A stretch of DNA of 64,000 nucleotides, taken from assembly GCF_000012825.1 (NCBI RefSeq), contig NC_009614.1:1240001-1304000 (forward strand), given 5' to 3'. Below are positions 42,009 to 52,208 of this stretch, piece by piece. The notes beneath the pieces were generated by a model, which did no database searches, had not been told where the DNA came from, and saw only the letters and a list, made by a program, of their open reading frames with translations. Source of the DNA: Phocaeicola vulgatus ATCC 8482 (GTDB taxonomy: Bacteria; Bacteroidota; Bacteroidia; Bacteroidales; Bacteroidaceae). The translations under genes and the position numbers were made by a program. Numbering within the stretch: position 1 is the stretch's first letter; each line of letters opens with the position of its first letter.

Positions 42009-42792
42009 GAAGGAACTCATGGAATGTGCACGTATGCTCAAGCTGGGCAATCTGACCGAACATCTGGAGGAACTGCTGCATCAGGCCCAGGAAAAGCAGC
42101 TGACCTATCCGGAGTTTCTACTCGCCTGCCTCAGGGAGGAGGTCCGGACCAGGGAGAACCGGAAATATTTGTGCCGTTTGAAAGCGGCCGGGCTTCCTGC
42201 AAGGCATGACCTGGACCGTTACGACTTTACCCGGACGGAAGGAATCGACTCCAGAAAGCTGCGCGAACTGCGCGAGCTGGTATGGGTGGGACAGGCATAC
42301 AACCTGCTTCTGGCAGGCGGTTCCGGAACAGGAAAGACCTATATTGCCGCCGGACTTGTCCATGAGGCGGTGAAAGCCGGATACAGGGCATATATGGTTA
42401 CGCTGGAGGACCTTCTGACCTGTCTGAAGACAAGGGATGTTTCCAGGCATGCGATGAAAACCTACAAACGGATCATGAAGGCACAGCTGCTGGCCATTGA
42501 CAATGCCACACTCTTTCCCTTGAAAAGAGAAGATATCATGTTGCTGTTCAAACTGGTGAATGAGTTTCAGGAAAAGACATCGCTTATCGTTACAGCCAAC
42601 TACTCCCTTACAGAGTGGCTGGCAATACCGGGAGAGGAAGCTGTCGCAGCGGCATTGCTTGACAGACTGCTCTACTGTTGTGAGATTATACAACTGTCAA
42701 GAAGCAGCTATCGGATGGAAAACAGGAAAACAATTTTTAGCAATCGGAGTGAAGATACGGACACTTTAAAAGAGTTAACAACTGTAAAGTAA
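41995..42792 (+). CDS. istB: IS21 helper ATPase IstB
   Basis: A 265-residue AAA+ ATPase related to DnaC. Walker A is GGSGTGKT at residues 108-115 and Walker B-like [10 protein letters not shown] follows; the sensor region reads [13 protein letters not shown]. IstB assembles on target DNA and activates IstA. Translation is coupled to istA by overlap. The Walker B has IDNA rather than the more common IDE/IDD, a substitution seen in some Bacteroides IS21 elements as far as I recall. Otherwise complete. Confidence 0.94.
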   Translation: MTRHKKELMECARMLKLGNLTEHLEELLHQAQEKQLTYPEFLLACLREEVRTRENRKYLCRLKAAGLPARHDLDRYDFTRTEGIDSRKLRELRELVWVGQAYNLLLAGGSGTGKTYIAAGLVHEAVKAGYRAYMVTLEDLLTCLKTRDVSRHAMKTYKRIMKAQLLAIDNATLFPLKREDIMLLFKLVNEFQEKTSLIVTANYSLTEWLAIPGEEAVAAALLDRLLYCCEIIQLSRSSYRMENRKTIFSNRSEDTDTLKELTTVK

Positions 42793-42805
42793 TATCCTGC
42801 TAAAA

Positions 42806-45800
42806 GTGGGATATATTAAATTACATAAAAATGAGGTGTGTAAATTTGCAAGGTACAGTCTATCAACTACTAATGCGCAAAGTTATTTCCGCCAGTGTGG
42901 TATCCAACTACTTACCAAACAAAACGGATTGAGCAACAATACATTGACTGGAATTTATCAGGATAAAGCCGGCTTTTTATGGTTAGGAACCGATGTTGGA
43001 CTAAGTCGCTATGACGGAATACATTTTCATAATTACAATCTGATTGATAAAGAGCCACGTGCCTTAACTCATTTATATGAAACATCAAACAATCTGCTAT
43101 GGTCTCATATCGCCAATTTAAACCAAATAGCCTGTTTTGACAAGATGCGTGGAATCTATATGCCACTTATCTCACCTACTCCTGAGGTATTGCAAGATAT
43201 ACAGGATATATGTGTACTGCAAGACAAATTATATGCCTTGACCTCCAATGCCATAGTAGAGTTAAATATGGAGAAAAATGCAGATGAAATAAGACTGACT
43301 GCCCAACCGCTTATAGATATAAAAACAAAAGTCCTAGGACTTTATAATAACGAAGATATTTTATGCGCACTGACAGCAGAGAATCAAATCTTGCTTTATA
43401 ACGTTTCCGATAAAAGTAGCGAGCATATAAATGGAACCGATCTAGGTATTGTGAAAGCCGACAACATTGAAAAAATACATATATATAATGATAATGTGTG
43501 GATTTGTGACCAAACCGAAGGAATCATCTGTTATAATACAAACACTAAAACATCACGCACACTGAATGATAACAGCCAGTCATCCTTCATTCAAAAAGAT
43601 ATACGCGATATTATCCAAATAGATAAGACCACATTCATTATAGCCACATGGAGTTCACTGTCAGCCATAAGATTTGAAACGGACAACTACCTCCAGTCGC
43701 CATTCCACATTGTAGATCTGACCCAACATGATTCTTACTATGCCCCCATCCTCAAAAACAGAATTACCGACATTCATTTTGACAAGTCCAACAATGTGCT
43801 TTGGGTAGGAACTTTCGGCAGAGGATTGCTGAAACTGAATCTCAAAGGAAACGATATCAACCGTATCCCGTTGAACGATGAAATAAGATATGTGAATAGT
43901 ATAGCACAAGATGCCGACGGATACATCTGGCTGGTCACCGAAAAAGATGGCATATATAAAAGTACAGAAAATAAGATCTCTCCTAATCTGCACTTTTCCT
44001 TATGGGAGAAAAGTCACAAGAATAATCATTATTGCCTGCACAAAGATCGCAATGGAGGATTATGGTTCGGCGATGACAAAGGAAACATCCTTTGGGTAAA
44101 TCCTACTACCGGTGAAACGGTGATTCACCAACTAAACCCCGAAACAGCAGACTCTGCTGTAACTGCTTCTATCTTGAAACTATATCTAAACTCACAAAAC
44201 CATTTATGGATTGCCACCGAAAAAGGAATAATGGTCTATAACCATCAGACACACGAATGCATAGCAGCACAACCTTATACGAAAGAATTCAAAAAAATAA
44301 CCGCTATATGTGAAGATGGAGATGGAACCATGTGGCTAGGTACTGAAAAAGGAATACACCGTGCCAGCCGTAAAGGAAAACAAATAAAATTCACCGGTGG
44401 TTATGAAAAGGCAAGAAACCTGACACCCGGAAAAGTATTGGCACTTTATCTGAACAACTATAACCAATTGCTTATCTCATACACTGATAAAATTATCCAA
44501 ATAGACGGAAAAGAGAAAACCATATCCTCTATCATGATCTTACAAAAAGACTTGCCTAACGGACACATAAGCTGTATGATAGATGATAAGAACGGAAATA
44601 CCTGGCTGGGAAGCAATGCTGGTTTTATCACATTGAATAACAAGAACAATGCATCATATACCTACGCATTACCGGAAAGTTATTACGATGTATGTCGGCT
44701 GAATGACGGGAAATTGCTATGGGCGAACTCTACAGGATTACTCTATTTTGAACCGCGCACTTTAAAAGAAAGTTCAAGTAACTGCCAATTCCATATCTCC
44801 GATATAGATATTAATTACAATAAAGTAGAAATAGGAGAAAAAATAAACGGACAAGTCATTCTGGACAAACCTGCGTACCTGATAGAACATTTATCTTTAG
44901 ACTACAATAACAACAACCTGATTCTCTATTTAAGTGATCTGAAATACGGAACCTCGCCCAACACAGTGAAATATCGCCTGTTACCCACAGAAGAAAAATG
45001 GAATACGAATTATGACGATCATATAAAACTCAGCAATATCCCTCCTGGGAAATATGTACTGGAAATACGCTCGTCTTATCCGTTGGAAGAAAATAAACAA
45101 ATAACCCGGTTATCTATCAATGTAAATAGATATTGGGCTGCAACCGGATGGGCCATCGCCGCATACATCCTGGCTATTATCATTATTTCTTTGCTTACAT
45201 GGATGTATTTTAACCGGAAATTACAGAAACGGCAAGTTTACAAGGCCAAAGAAGTGAAACTGAAAGAAAAGCTGGAAGAAGAAACGGAAATAAGAAAAGA
45301 AGAAGAGAAAAACCATCAATTGCGTGACCAAATCAGATATATGCTGGCACAGGAATTACGCACCCCGTTATCACTCATCACCGCTCCGTTAAAAGAAATG
45401 ATTACTAATACGGCCTTCCCGGAATCATTCCTGCAAAAAGCAAAAATGGCCTATCGGAATTCAATCAGCCTGCAAGACATTTGTAACCAGCTATTGAATA
45501 TTCATCAGCAAGAAAGTTACAGTCCTAAATTGAATGTGGCCCCTTATCCTGCCAGCGTGATAGCCGACACTGTAGTCCGTGCATCTCACGAACTACTGAA
45601 CGTCAGTCCCATTAACCTGCATTATGACAAAGACAACAAAATAAATACGGAAATATGGATTGACCGGAAAAAGATAATCTTTATTCTAAGCAATATATTA
45701 TCCAATGCCTACCGGCATATCTCGTATTCCGGTTCCATCCACTTTACTGTAAACACCAGTACTATCAACGGAAAAGATTTCTGCCTTTTTACTATAGAGG

Positions 45801-46942
45801 ATGACGGGAAAGAAATGATAGAAGAGTCCTCTGTCATCTTCCTTGGATCGGACAATTACAATCCTCCAAGCAACCGGCTACATCCCGAATTAGGCATTGA
45901 AATTATGAAAACGACAATACTAGCCCACCACGGCGATATCCAAATCACTCAAGAAAAAAACAAAGGAACCCGAGTTGTTCTTTATATCCCTCTAGGTAAA
46001 CAACATTTGAACAATGATGAAAACGTATGTTTCATCGAACCCGAAACAATAATGGAAGATTCAGATAAAGCAATGATTACTGCAGAGGATAAAAGACAAC
46101 AGGAAATAGCAAACAGTATAACCGCCAAACCTATTGACAACCCCGAAACCAAATACAAACTACTGGTTGTTGAGGACCATGCAGATATCCGCCTCTATCT
46201 GAGAGTATTATTTTCTGCCACCTATAATATTATTATGGCGGAAAATGGGGAAGAAGGAGTAAGAATGGCACGTAAAGAAATACCGGATCTTGTAATAACG
46301 GATGTCATGATGCCTGTCATGAACGGTTTTGAATGTTGCCGTATCCTGAAAGAAGATCTAAAAACTTGCCATATCCCTATTATTCTGCTGACAGCTTTGA
46401 CAGATGATGAAAATATAGTGAAAGGAATAGAATTAGGAGCTGATGACTATATTCTGAAGCCGTTCAATCCGGAGATTCTCCGCACTAAAGTAAAACGTTT
46501 AATAAAAAGCCGGACTGAACTGAAACGGATTTATACCAAACTACTAATGCCTTCCATCACCGTCAACGGCTCGCAAGAAGAGAATACGGAAACAATCATC
46601 ATAGAAGACCCGTTCATCACACAAATTCTGAATATTGTAAATGAGAACCTGCAAAACCCGGAATTCAATGTGAAAAAACTGGCCGAAATGCTGAACATGA
46701 GTCAACCTACCCTTTACAGAAAAGTAAAACAACTCACTAATTTCACTATCATAGAATTAGTAAGAGGAGTCCGGTTAAAACGTTCTGCCGAATTACTGAG
46801 AAGCCGCAAATACAATGTTCAGGAGGTAGCCGAAATGGTTGGTTATAATGACATCCCCACCTTCAGAAAGCATTTTGTCGATTTCTATGGCACCACTCCC
46901 TCTACATTTAATAGTAAAGAAGATACGGAAGATAAAAAATAA
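42806..46942 (+). CDS. Hybrid two-component system regulator (HTCS), 5' end disrupted by IS21, kinase degenerate
   Basis: A protein of up to 1378 residues: periplasmic two-blade-type Reg_prop beta-propeller sensor (about 40-690), Y_Y_Y domain (about 700-770), membrane helix (about 780-805), histidine kinase region (about 830-1060), receiver (about 1115-1230; VEDHADIR, ITDVMMP, LLTA, KPF) and AraC-type helix-turn-helix (about 1270-1370). Two oddities. The only ATG upstream of the propeller lies in the IS21 right end and no signal peptide remains (residues 1-30 are not hydrophobic), so the original 5' end is lost. The dimerisation motif reads AQELRTPLSL: Q849 replaces the phospho-accepting His, and the ATP-binding boxes are weak. 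It is probably non-functional or reduced to a non-kinase role. Confidence 0.85.
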   Translation: MGYIKLHKNEVCKFARYSLSTTNAQSYFRQCGIQLLTKQNGLSNNTLTGIYQDKAGFLWLGTDVGLSRYDGIHFHNYNLIDKEPRALTHLYETSNNLLWSHIANLNQIACFDKMRGIYMPLISPTPEVLQDIQDICVLQDKLYALTSNAIVELNMEKNADEIRLTAQPLIDIKTKVLGLYNNEDILCALTAENQILLYNVSDKSSEHINGTDLGIVKADNIEKIHIYNDNVWICDQTEGIICYNTNTKTSRTLNDNSQSSFIQKDIRDIIQIDKTTFIIATWSSLSAIRFETDNYLQSPFHIVDLTQHDSYYAPILKNRITDIHFDKSNNVLWVGTFGRGLLKLNLKGNDINRIPLNDEIRYVNSIAQDADGYIWLVTEKDGIYKSTENKISPNLHFSLWEKSHKNNHYCLHKDRNGGLWFGDDKGNILWVNPTTGETVIHQLNPETADSAVTASILKLYLNSQNHLWIATEKGIMVYNHQTHECIAAQPYTKEFKKITAICEDGDGTMWLGTEKGIHRASRKGKQIKFTGGYEKARNLTPGKVLALYLNNYNQLLISYTDKIIQIDGKEKTISSIMILQKDLPNGHISCMIDDKNGNTWLGSNAGFITLNNKNNASYTYALPESYYDVCRLNDGKLLWANSTGLLYFEPRTLKESSSNCQFHISDIDINYNKVEIGEKINGQVILDKPAYLIEHLSLDYNNNNLILYLSDLKYGTSPNTVKYRLLPTEEKWNTNYDDHIKLSNIPPGKYVLEIRSSYPLEENKQITRLSINVNRYWAATGWAIAAYILAIIIISLLTWMYFNRKLQKRQVYKAKEVKLKEKLEEETEIRKEEEKNHQLRDQIRYMLAQELRTPLSLITAPLKEMITNTAFPESFLQKAKMAYRNSISLQDICNQLLNIHQQESYSPKLNVAPYPASVIADTVVRASHELLNVSPINLHYDKDNKINTEIWIDRKKIIFILSNILSNAYRHISYSGSIHFTVNTSTINGKDFCLFTIEDDGKEMIEESSVIFLGSDNYNPPSNRLHPELGIEIMKTTILAHHGDIQITQEKNKGTRVVLYIPLGKQHLNNDENVCFIEPETIMEDSDKAMITAEDKRQQEIANSITAKPIDNPETKYKLLVVEDHADIRLYLRVLFSATYNIIMAENGEEGVRMARKEIPDLVITDVMMPVMNGFECCRILKEDLKTCHIPIILLTALTDDENIVKGIELGADDYILKPFNPEILRTKVKRLIKSRTELKRIYTKLLMPSITVNGSQEENTETIIIEDPFITQILNIVNENLQNPEFNVKKLAEMLNMSQPTLYRKVKQLTNFTIIELVRGVRLKRSAELLRSRKYNVQEVAEMVGYNDIPTFRKHFVDFYGTTPSTFNSKEDTEDKK

Positions 46943-46978
46943 TCGTTAACAGCCAAATATTTTTTGAATTAAAAATCG

Positions 46979-46986
46979 TACCTTTG
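46979..46986 (+). promoter_or_regulatory. -7 box of the typA promoter
   Basis: TACCTTTG matches the Bacteroides -7 consensus TAnnTTTG and lies 22 nt before the typA start codon. A TTTG at 46963-46966 is nearby but closer than the usual -33 position. Confidence 0.7.
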
Positions 46987-47008
46987 CAGCCAAATATATA
47001 GGTATAGT

Positions 47009-48811
47009 ATGCAAGACATTAGAAACATTGCGATCATCGCCCACGTAGACCACGGAAAAACGACTTTGGTGGACAAGATGATGCTGGCGGGACATTTGTT
47101 CCGCAACGACCAGACAAATGGTGAACTGGTATTGGATAATAATGACTTGGAACGCGAAAGAGGGATAACTATCCTTTCAAAGAACGTTTCAATTAACTAC
47201 AAAGGAACAAAAATCAATATTATTGATACTCCGGGACACGCCGACTTCGGTGGCGAAGTAGAACGTGTACTCAATATGGCTGATGGATGTATCTTATTGG
47301 TAGACGCATTCGAAGGCCCGATGCCGCAGACACGCTTCGTATTGCAAAAGGCATTACAGATCGGTTTGAAACCTGTAGTTGTAGTGAACAAGGTGGATAA
47401 ACCCAACTGCCGTCCGGAAGAAGTATACGAAATGGTATTCGACTTGATGTTCAGCCTGAATGCTACAGAAGATCAGTTGGATTTCCCCGTTATCTATGGT
47501 TCTGCCAAAAATAATTGGATGAGTACTGATTGGAAGACCCCGACAGAAAACCTGGTTCCGTTGTTGGACGCTATTATTGAGCATATTCCGGCACCGAAGC
47601 AGTTGGAGGGAACTCCTCAAATGTTAATCACCTCTTTAGACTATTCAGCATATACAGGTCGTATTGCTGTAGGACGTGTACATCGTGGTACGCTGAAAGA
47701 AGGTATGAATATTACACTAGCAAAGCGTGATGGTAGTCTGATAAAGTCTAAAATCAAAGAGCTACATACTTTTGAAGGCTTAGGACGTAAAAAGACAAAT
47801 GCCGTTTCATCGGGAGACATCTGTGCTGTAGTAGGTGTAGAAGGCTTCGAAATTGGTGATACTATCTGCGATTTCGAAAATCCGGAACCATTGCCCCCCA
47901 TCGCCATTGACGAACCGACCATGAGTATGTTATTCACTATCAACGATTCTCCTTTCTTCGGCAAAGAAGGTAAGTTTGTGACTTCACGCCACATCCAAGA
48001 CCGCTTGACCAAAGAATTGGATAAGAACCTGGCATTGCGTGTACGCAAAAGCGAACTGGAGGACGGTAAATGGATTGTTTCAGGACGTGGTGTGCTTCAT
48101 CTTTCTGTCCTGATTGAAACCATGCGCCGCGAAGGATACGAATTACAAGTGGGCCAGCCTCAGGTTATCTTCAAAGAAATAGACGGAGTAAAATGCGAAC
48201 CTATCGAAGAATTAACGATCAGCGTACCCGAAGAATATTCCAGTAAAATGATCGATATGGTAACCCGCCGTAAAGGTGATTTAGTTTCTATGGAAACACA
48301 GGGTGACCGTGTAAACATTGAGTTTGATATGCCTTCGCGCGGTATTATCGGTCTTCGTACCAATGTACTGACAGCATCGGCCGGAGAAGCGATCATGGCT
48401 CACCGTTTTAAATGCTACCAACCATACAAGGGCGAGATAGAACGTCGCAGCAACGGTTCTATGATTGCTATGGAAAGCGGAACAGCTTTTGCATACGCTA
48501 TTGACAAATTACAGGATCGTGGCAAATTTTTCATTTATCCGCAAGACGAAGTATATGCCGGCCAAGTAGTAGGTGAACATGTTCATGAAAACGACTTGGT
48601 TATCAATGTAACTAAATCGAAGAAGCTTACCAATATGCGCGCATCAGGTTCTGATGACAAGGCACGCATCATTCCTCCGGTAGTATTTTCGTTGGAAGAA
48701 GCATTGGAATACATTAAGGAAGATGAATATGTAGAAGTTACTCCAAAGAGTATGCGTATGCGTAAAGTGATTCTTGACGAAACAGAACGTAAGAGAGCTA
48801 ACAAAAGCTAA
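47009..48811 (+). CDS. typA: Translational GTPase TypA/BipA
   Basis: A 600-residue ribosome-associated GTPase. G1 is AHVDHGKTTL, G2/G3 are RERGITI and DTPGHADFGGEVERVL, and G4 is VVNKVDKP. Then come the EF-Tu-like domain 2 (VGRVHRGTLKEG), EF-G-like domains III and V, and the BipA-specific C-terminal domain (MRASGSDDKARIIPP). It acts in ribosome assembly and stress-related translation. Length is normal. It is monocistronic, ending at a bidirectional terminator facing the nitroreductase gene. Confidence 0.97.
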   Translation: MQDIRNIAIIAHVDHGKTTLVDKMMLAGHLFRNDQTNGELVLDNNDLERERGITILSKNVSINYKGTKINIIDTPGHADFGGEVERVLNMADGCILLVDAFEGPMPQTRFVLQKALQIGLKPVVVVNKVDKPNCRPEEVYEMVFDLMFSLNATEDQLDFPVIYGSAKNNWMSTDWKTPTENLVPLLDAIIEHIPAPKQLEGTPQMLITSLDYSAYTGRIAVGRVHRGTLKEGMNITLAKRDGSLIKSKIKELHTFEGLGRKKTNAVSSGDICAVVGVEGFEIGDTICDFENPEPLPPIAIDEPTMSMLFTINDSPFFGKEGKFVTSRHIQDRLTKELDKNLALRVRKSELEDGKWIVSGRGVLHLSVLIETMRREGYELQVGQPQVIFKEIDGVKCEPIEELTISVPEEYSSKMIDMVTRRKGDLVSMETQGDRVNIEFDMPSRGIIGLRTNVLTASAGEAIMAHRFKCYQPYKGEIERRSNGSMIAMESGTAFAYAIDKLQDRGKFFIYPQDEVYAGQVVGEHVHENDLVINVTKSKKLTNMRASGSDDKARIIPPVVFSLEEALEYIKEDEYVEVTPKSMRMRKVILDETERKRANKS

Positions 48812-48830
48812 TCAATCTACCTTTAATATA

Positions 48831-48867
48831 AAAAATCCCGGAGACCATATTATCTTCGGGATTTTTT
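48831..48867. terminator. Bidirectional terminator between typA and nitroreductase
   Basis: AAAAATCCCGGAGA pairs with TCTTCGGGATTTTT across CCATATTA, with A- and T-runs on both sides. It serves the convergent genes on either side. Confidence 0.88.
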
Positions 48868-48871
48868 ATAT

Positions 48872-49522
48872 TTAATCTACAAACTTTACTTTACTAACTT
48901 CTCTAGGTTTAGCAGCCGGCATTTCATCGGGATAACCGAAAGCAATCGCATAAAGCAACTCATACCCTTCACTGAATCCCAACTGTTTCATATATTCGGC
49001 AGCTGCAGGTGATTTCATGAAACGCACAGGCCCTCCCAAACAGCAGGAACCTATTCCCATTGACCAAGCAGACAAAATCATATTCTCACCCAACAGACCA
49101 CAATCTATCTGTGACATATCATATGCAGGATCGTTAGCAATAAACACTACTGTAGGAGCATTATTGAACATATTCTGAAATCCCGGACGTTCTGCCGCTT
49201 TGGGATTTTCTTTTTTGAAAATTTCAGTCAAACCATTGATAAATTCCGGATTATCTACTACACGAACCTCCCATGACTGTTTATTCATTCCATTAGGTGC
49301 ATTGATTCCACATTCCACTATAGTCTGCATTTTTTCACGTTCCACAGCCTTGGGCTTATACTTCCGTATACTACGGCGGCTCATAATAGTTTCTATTACA
49401 GGGTCTACCTGACTCACGGAAACACTATCCGTAACAACTTCCTTCTGTTGAGAACCTTGCGATGTACAGCTGCATAATACGAACATACCTGCACCAACTA
49501 ACATTAATCTAAATAATTTCAT
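48872..49522 (-). CDS. Nitroreductase-family lipoprotein
   Basis: A 216-residue flavoprotein-like product with a lipoprotein signal (lipobox VLCSC, Cys19). The nitroreductase core starts with ETIMSRRSIRKYKPKAVE, the FMN-binding arginine pair, continues with APNGMNKQSWEVRVV and ends with a GYELLYAIAFGYPDE block typical of NADH/FMN nitroreductases. Lipid anchoring of a nitroreductase is unusual but recurrent in Bacteroides. The first 44 codons recur in truncated form at 58066-58197, and the break of the tandem duplication lies within codon 45 of this gene. Confidence 0.88.
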   Translation of the reverse strand: MKLFRLMLVGAGMFVLCSCTSQGSQQKEVVTDSVSVSQVDPVIETIMSRRSIRKYKPKAVEREKMQTIVECGINAPNGMNKQSWEVRVVDNPEFINGLTEIFKKENPKAAERPGFQNMFNNAPTVVFIANDPAYDMSQIDCGLLGENMILSAWSMGIGSCCLGGPVRFMKSPAAAEYMKQLGFSEGYELLYAIAFGYPDEMPAAKPREVSKVKFVD

Positions 49523-49571
49523 TTGCTATCATATTTGGTTTGCAACAAATCTAGGCATTTTCAAGCATAAA

Positions 49572-49602
49572 AAAAAGTGGTTCCCGATAGGAACCACTTT
49601 TT
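49572..49602. terminator. Terminator downstream of pckA
   Basis: AAAAAGTGGTTCC and GGAACCACTTTTT pair perfectly over 13 bp around CGATA. It ends pckA transcripts (leftward) and can act in both directions. An exact copy stands at 58247-58277. Confidence 0.9.
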
Positions 49603-49627
49603 ATATGTTAAATCTGTAAAATTCAGA

Positions 49628-51235
49628 TTACAATTTCGGACCGGCAGCAACCAATTTCTTACCTGCTTCGTTACCAGTGAACTTAGCGAAGTTCTTGATG
49701 AAACGACCAGCCAAGTCTTTTGCTTTTTCATCCCACTGAGCAGCGTCAGCGTAAGTGTCACGAGGATCAAGGATCTTCGGATCAACACCCGGCAATTCTG
49801 TAGGAACAACGAAATCGAAGTAAGGAATAACCTTAGTAGGAGCCTTATCAATAGAGCCATCCAAAATAGCATCGATGATACCACGAGTATCGCGGATAGA
49901 GATACGTTTACCAGTACCGTTCCAACCAGTGTTAACCAAATATGCTTTAGCACCAGTCTTTTCCATCTTCTTAACCAATTCTTCAGCATACTTAGTAGGA
50001 TGCAATGACAAGAAAGCAGCACCGAAGCAAGCAGAGAATGTCGGAGTCGGTTCAGTAATACCACGTTCTGTACCAGCCAATTTAGCTGTAAATCCAGACA
50101 AGAAGTAATACTGAGCTTGTTCAGGGTTCAAGATAGATACCGGAGGCAATACACCGAATGCATCAGCTGACAAGAAAATAACTTGTTGAGCGTGAGGACC
50201 TTTAGAGATAGGTTTAACGATGTTTTCGATATGATAGATAGGATAAGAAACACGAGTGTTTTCTGTTACGCTCTTATCAGCGAAATCAATCTTACCGTTA
50301 GCATCAACTGTTACGTTTTCCAGCAAAGCGTCACGTTTGATAGCAGCGTAGATATCGGGTTCACTTTCCTTATCCAAGTTGATAACTTTAGCATAGCAAC
50401 CACCTTCGTAGTTGAATACACCTTCGTCATCCCATCCGTGTTCGTCGTCACCGATCAACTTACGTTTCGGGTCAGTAGACAAAGTAGTCTTACCTGTACC
50501 AGACAAACCGAAGAAGATAGCCGAACTAGTTCCTTCCATATTTGTATTAGCAGAGCAGTGCATGGAAGCGATACCACGAAGCGGGTTCATGTAGTTCATG
50601 ATAGAGAACATACCTTTCTTCATTTCACCACCGTACCAAGTGTTCAGGATAACTTGTTCTTTAGTCTTCAAGTTGAAAACAGTAGCTGTTTCAGAGTTCA
50701 AGCCCAGTTCTTTATAGTTATCAACTTTTGCTTTAGATGCATTGAAACATACAAAATCAGGTTCTCCGTAAGCTTCCAGTTCTTCAGCAGTCGGGCGGAT
50801 GAACATGTTAGTTACGAAATGAGCCTGCCAAGCTACTTCCATGATGAAACGTACTTTCATACGAGTTGCAGCATTAGCACCGCAGAATGTATCAACAACG
50901 AACAAACGCTTGCCGCTCAATTGTTTTACAGCTTTAGACTTCAAGTCAGCCCAAGCTTCTTCAGTACAAGGTTTGTTATCGTTTTTATATTCGTCAGAAG
51001 TCCACCATACTGAATTTTCAGAAGCTTCATTCTTAACGAAGAATTTATCTTTAGGAGAACGACCTGTGTAAACACCAGTCATTACGTTTACAGCACCCAG
51101 TTCAGTAACCTGTCCTTTTTCGAAACCTTCCAATCCCGGTTTAGTTTCTTCAGCGAAAAGCACATCATAAGAAGGATTGTGGAGAACTTCCTTCACGTCG
51201 GTAATACCGTACTTGCTTAAATCTAAATTTGCCAT
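49628..51235 (-). CDS. pckA: Phosphoenolpyruvate carboxykinase (ATP), first copy
   Basis: A 535-residue enzyme that interconverts oxaloacetate and phosphoenolpyruvate with ATP/ADP. The kinase P-loop [10 protein letters not shown] begins at residue 243, the second metal/nucleotide motif is [11 protein letters not shown], and the substrate motif GRSPKDKF is near residue 60; [21 protein letters not shown] is also conserved. In Bacteroides it works mostly in the carboxylating direction, fixing CO2 on the way to succinate. An identical second copy lies at 58303-59910. The leader of about 250 nt contains the -7 box on the opposite strand to upp. Confidence 0.97.
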   Translation of the reverse strand: MANLDLSKYGITDVKEVLHNPSYDVLFAEETKPGLEGFEKGQVTELGAVNVMTGVYTGRSPKDKFFVKNEASENSVWWTSDEYKNDNKPCTEEAWADLKSKAVKQLSGKRLFVVDTFCGANAATRMKVRFIMEVAWQAHFVTNMFIRPTAEELEAYGEPDFVCFNASKAKVDNYKELGLNSETATVFNLKTKEQVILNTWYGGEMKKGMFSIMNYMNPLRGIASMHCSANTNMEGTSSAIFFGLSGTGKTTLSTDPKRKLIGDDEHGWDDEGVFNYEGGCYAKVINLDKESEPDIYAAIKRDALLENVTVDANGKIDFADKSVTENTRVSYPIYHIENIVKPISKGPHAQQVIFLSADAFGVLPPVSILNPEQAQYYFLSGFTAKLAGTERGITEPTPTFSACFGAAFLSLHPTKYAEELVKKMEKTGAKAYLVNTGWNGTGKRISIRDTRGIIDAILDGSIDKAPTKVIPYFDFVVPTELPGVDPKILDPRDTYADAAQWDEKAKDLAGRFIKNFAKFTGNEAGKKLVAAGPKL

Positions 51236-51331
51236 TTTTTAATGATTTAATTTGGTTATTGTATAATGTTATTTTTACTCTTTATTTTCTGAAAGAAGAT
51301 GTTTTTCAACACCCCCTTGTCTAAGGCGCTA

Positions 51332-51339
51332 CAAAATTA
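51332..51339 (-). promoter_or_regulatory. -7 box of pckA promoter
   Basis: On the minus strand this reads TAATTTTG, matching TAnnTTTG. It implies a leader of about 90 nt for pckA. The 260-nt gap to upp must also contain the upp promoter; TTTCTTTG at 51453-51460 is a weaker candidate. The same pair recurs at +8675. Confidence 0.65.
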
Positions 51340-51495
51340 GTGCTTTATTTTAAAAAAAAGAAGTTATTAGAGAAAAATTTCCGTAATAATCAAATATTTA
51401 TATTTGTGTAACAAAAATGCAATTCGTACTTTACAAATCTAGAAATTATTTGTTTCTTTGCAGGTCAAAGTCAACAATATAACAAAAGCATAGAT

Positions 51496-52155
51496 ATGAA
51501 AATCATCAATCTCAGTGAAGGCAATTCTCTCCTAAACCAATATGTAGCGGAATTGCGCGATGTACATATTCAAAATGATCGTATGCGTTTCCGCAGAAAT
51601 ATTGAAAGAATAGGAGAAATCATGGCATACGAGATGAGTAAAGCACTAACCTATTCCGTAAAGCAAGTACAGACACCCTTGGGAACTGCCACGGCCAGCA
51701 CACACGATGACAAAATAGTGATCGCAACGGTATTCCGTGCCGGACTGCCGCTGCACACCGGTTTTCTGAACATGTTCGACCATGCCGACAACGCTTTCGT
51801 TTCCGCATTCCGTTTTTACAAAGATGATGAACACCGTATTGTAGATGTACACATTGAATACATCGCCGCTCCTTCATTGAATGACAGAACCTTGCTTCTC
51901 GTTGATCCCATGCTTGCCACCGGTGAAAGCATGGAACTTGCCTGGAAAGCGTTCCTTACCAAAGGCAAACCAGCTAAATTGCAGATGGCCTGTGTCATTG
52001 CCAGCCAACAAGGGGTAGCGCATATGGCAGAACTTTTTCCCGGCGATGATGTCACATTATGGTGTGCCGCCATAGACCCTGTCTTGGACGAGCACAAATA
52101 CATTGTTCCGGGGTTAGGGGATGCCGGTGATTTATCATTCGGCGAGAAACTCTAA
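51496..52155 (+). CDS. upp: Uracil phosphoribosyltransferase, first copy
   Basis: A 219-residue salvage enzyme converting uracil and PRPP to UMP. The PRPP-binding motif VDPMLATGES is at about residues 137-146, the uracil loop and C-terminal PGLGDAGDLSFG are conserved. Start ATG follows a short AT-rich leader. It is monocistronic with a bidirectional terminator facing korB. An identical copy is at 60171-60830. The protein is slightly longer at the N-terminus than the E. coli enzyme. Confidence 0.96.
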   Translation: MKIINLSEGNSLLNQYVAELRDVHIQNDRMRFRRNIERIGEIMAYEMSKALTYSVKQVQTPLGTATASTHDDKIVIATVFRAGLPLHTGFLNMFDHADNAFVSAFRFYKDDEHRIVDVHIEYIAAPSLNDRTLLLVDPMLATGESMELAWKAFLTKGKPAKLQMACVIASQQGVAHMAELFPGDDVTLWCAAIDPVLDEHKYIVPGLGDAGDLSFGEKL

Positions 52156-52208
52156 AGCTCAAACTATAAGGACAGTTTCAGGTGTGTTCTCTTACACACT
52201 AAAATTCT

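Larger units (their letters stand above)
40351..42825 (+). mobile_element. IS21-family insertion sequence, complete
   Basis: The left end reads TGTAATTTGTAACTTTACC then AGCAGGA; the reverse complement of the right end reads TGTAATTTAATATATCCCAC then TTTTAGCAGGA. Both begin TGTAATTT and share ACTTT(N)AGCAGGA further in, as expected of IS21 terminal inverted repeats beginning with TG. The 2475-bp element contains istA and istB. No direct target duplication is seen (ATCCATGCA on the left, TAAAAATGA on the right), which suggests a deletion or recombination at one side after insertion. The right end lies in the 5' part of the HTCS gene. Confidence 0.82.

Noticed and set aside
50183..51013. 276-codon frame antisense to pckA (repeated at 58858).
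   Set aside because: Shadow of a highly conserved coding gene; the product is rich in Phe/Ser/Thr with no domain.
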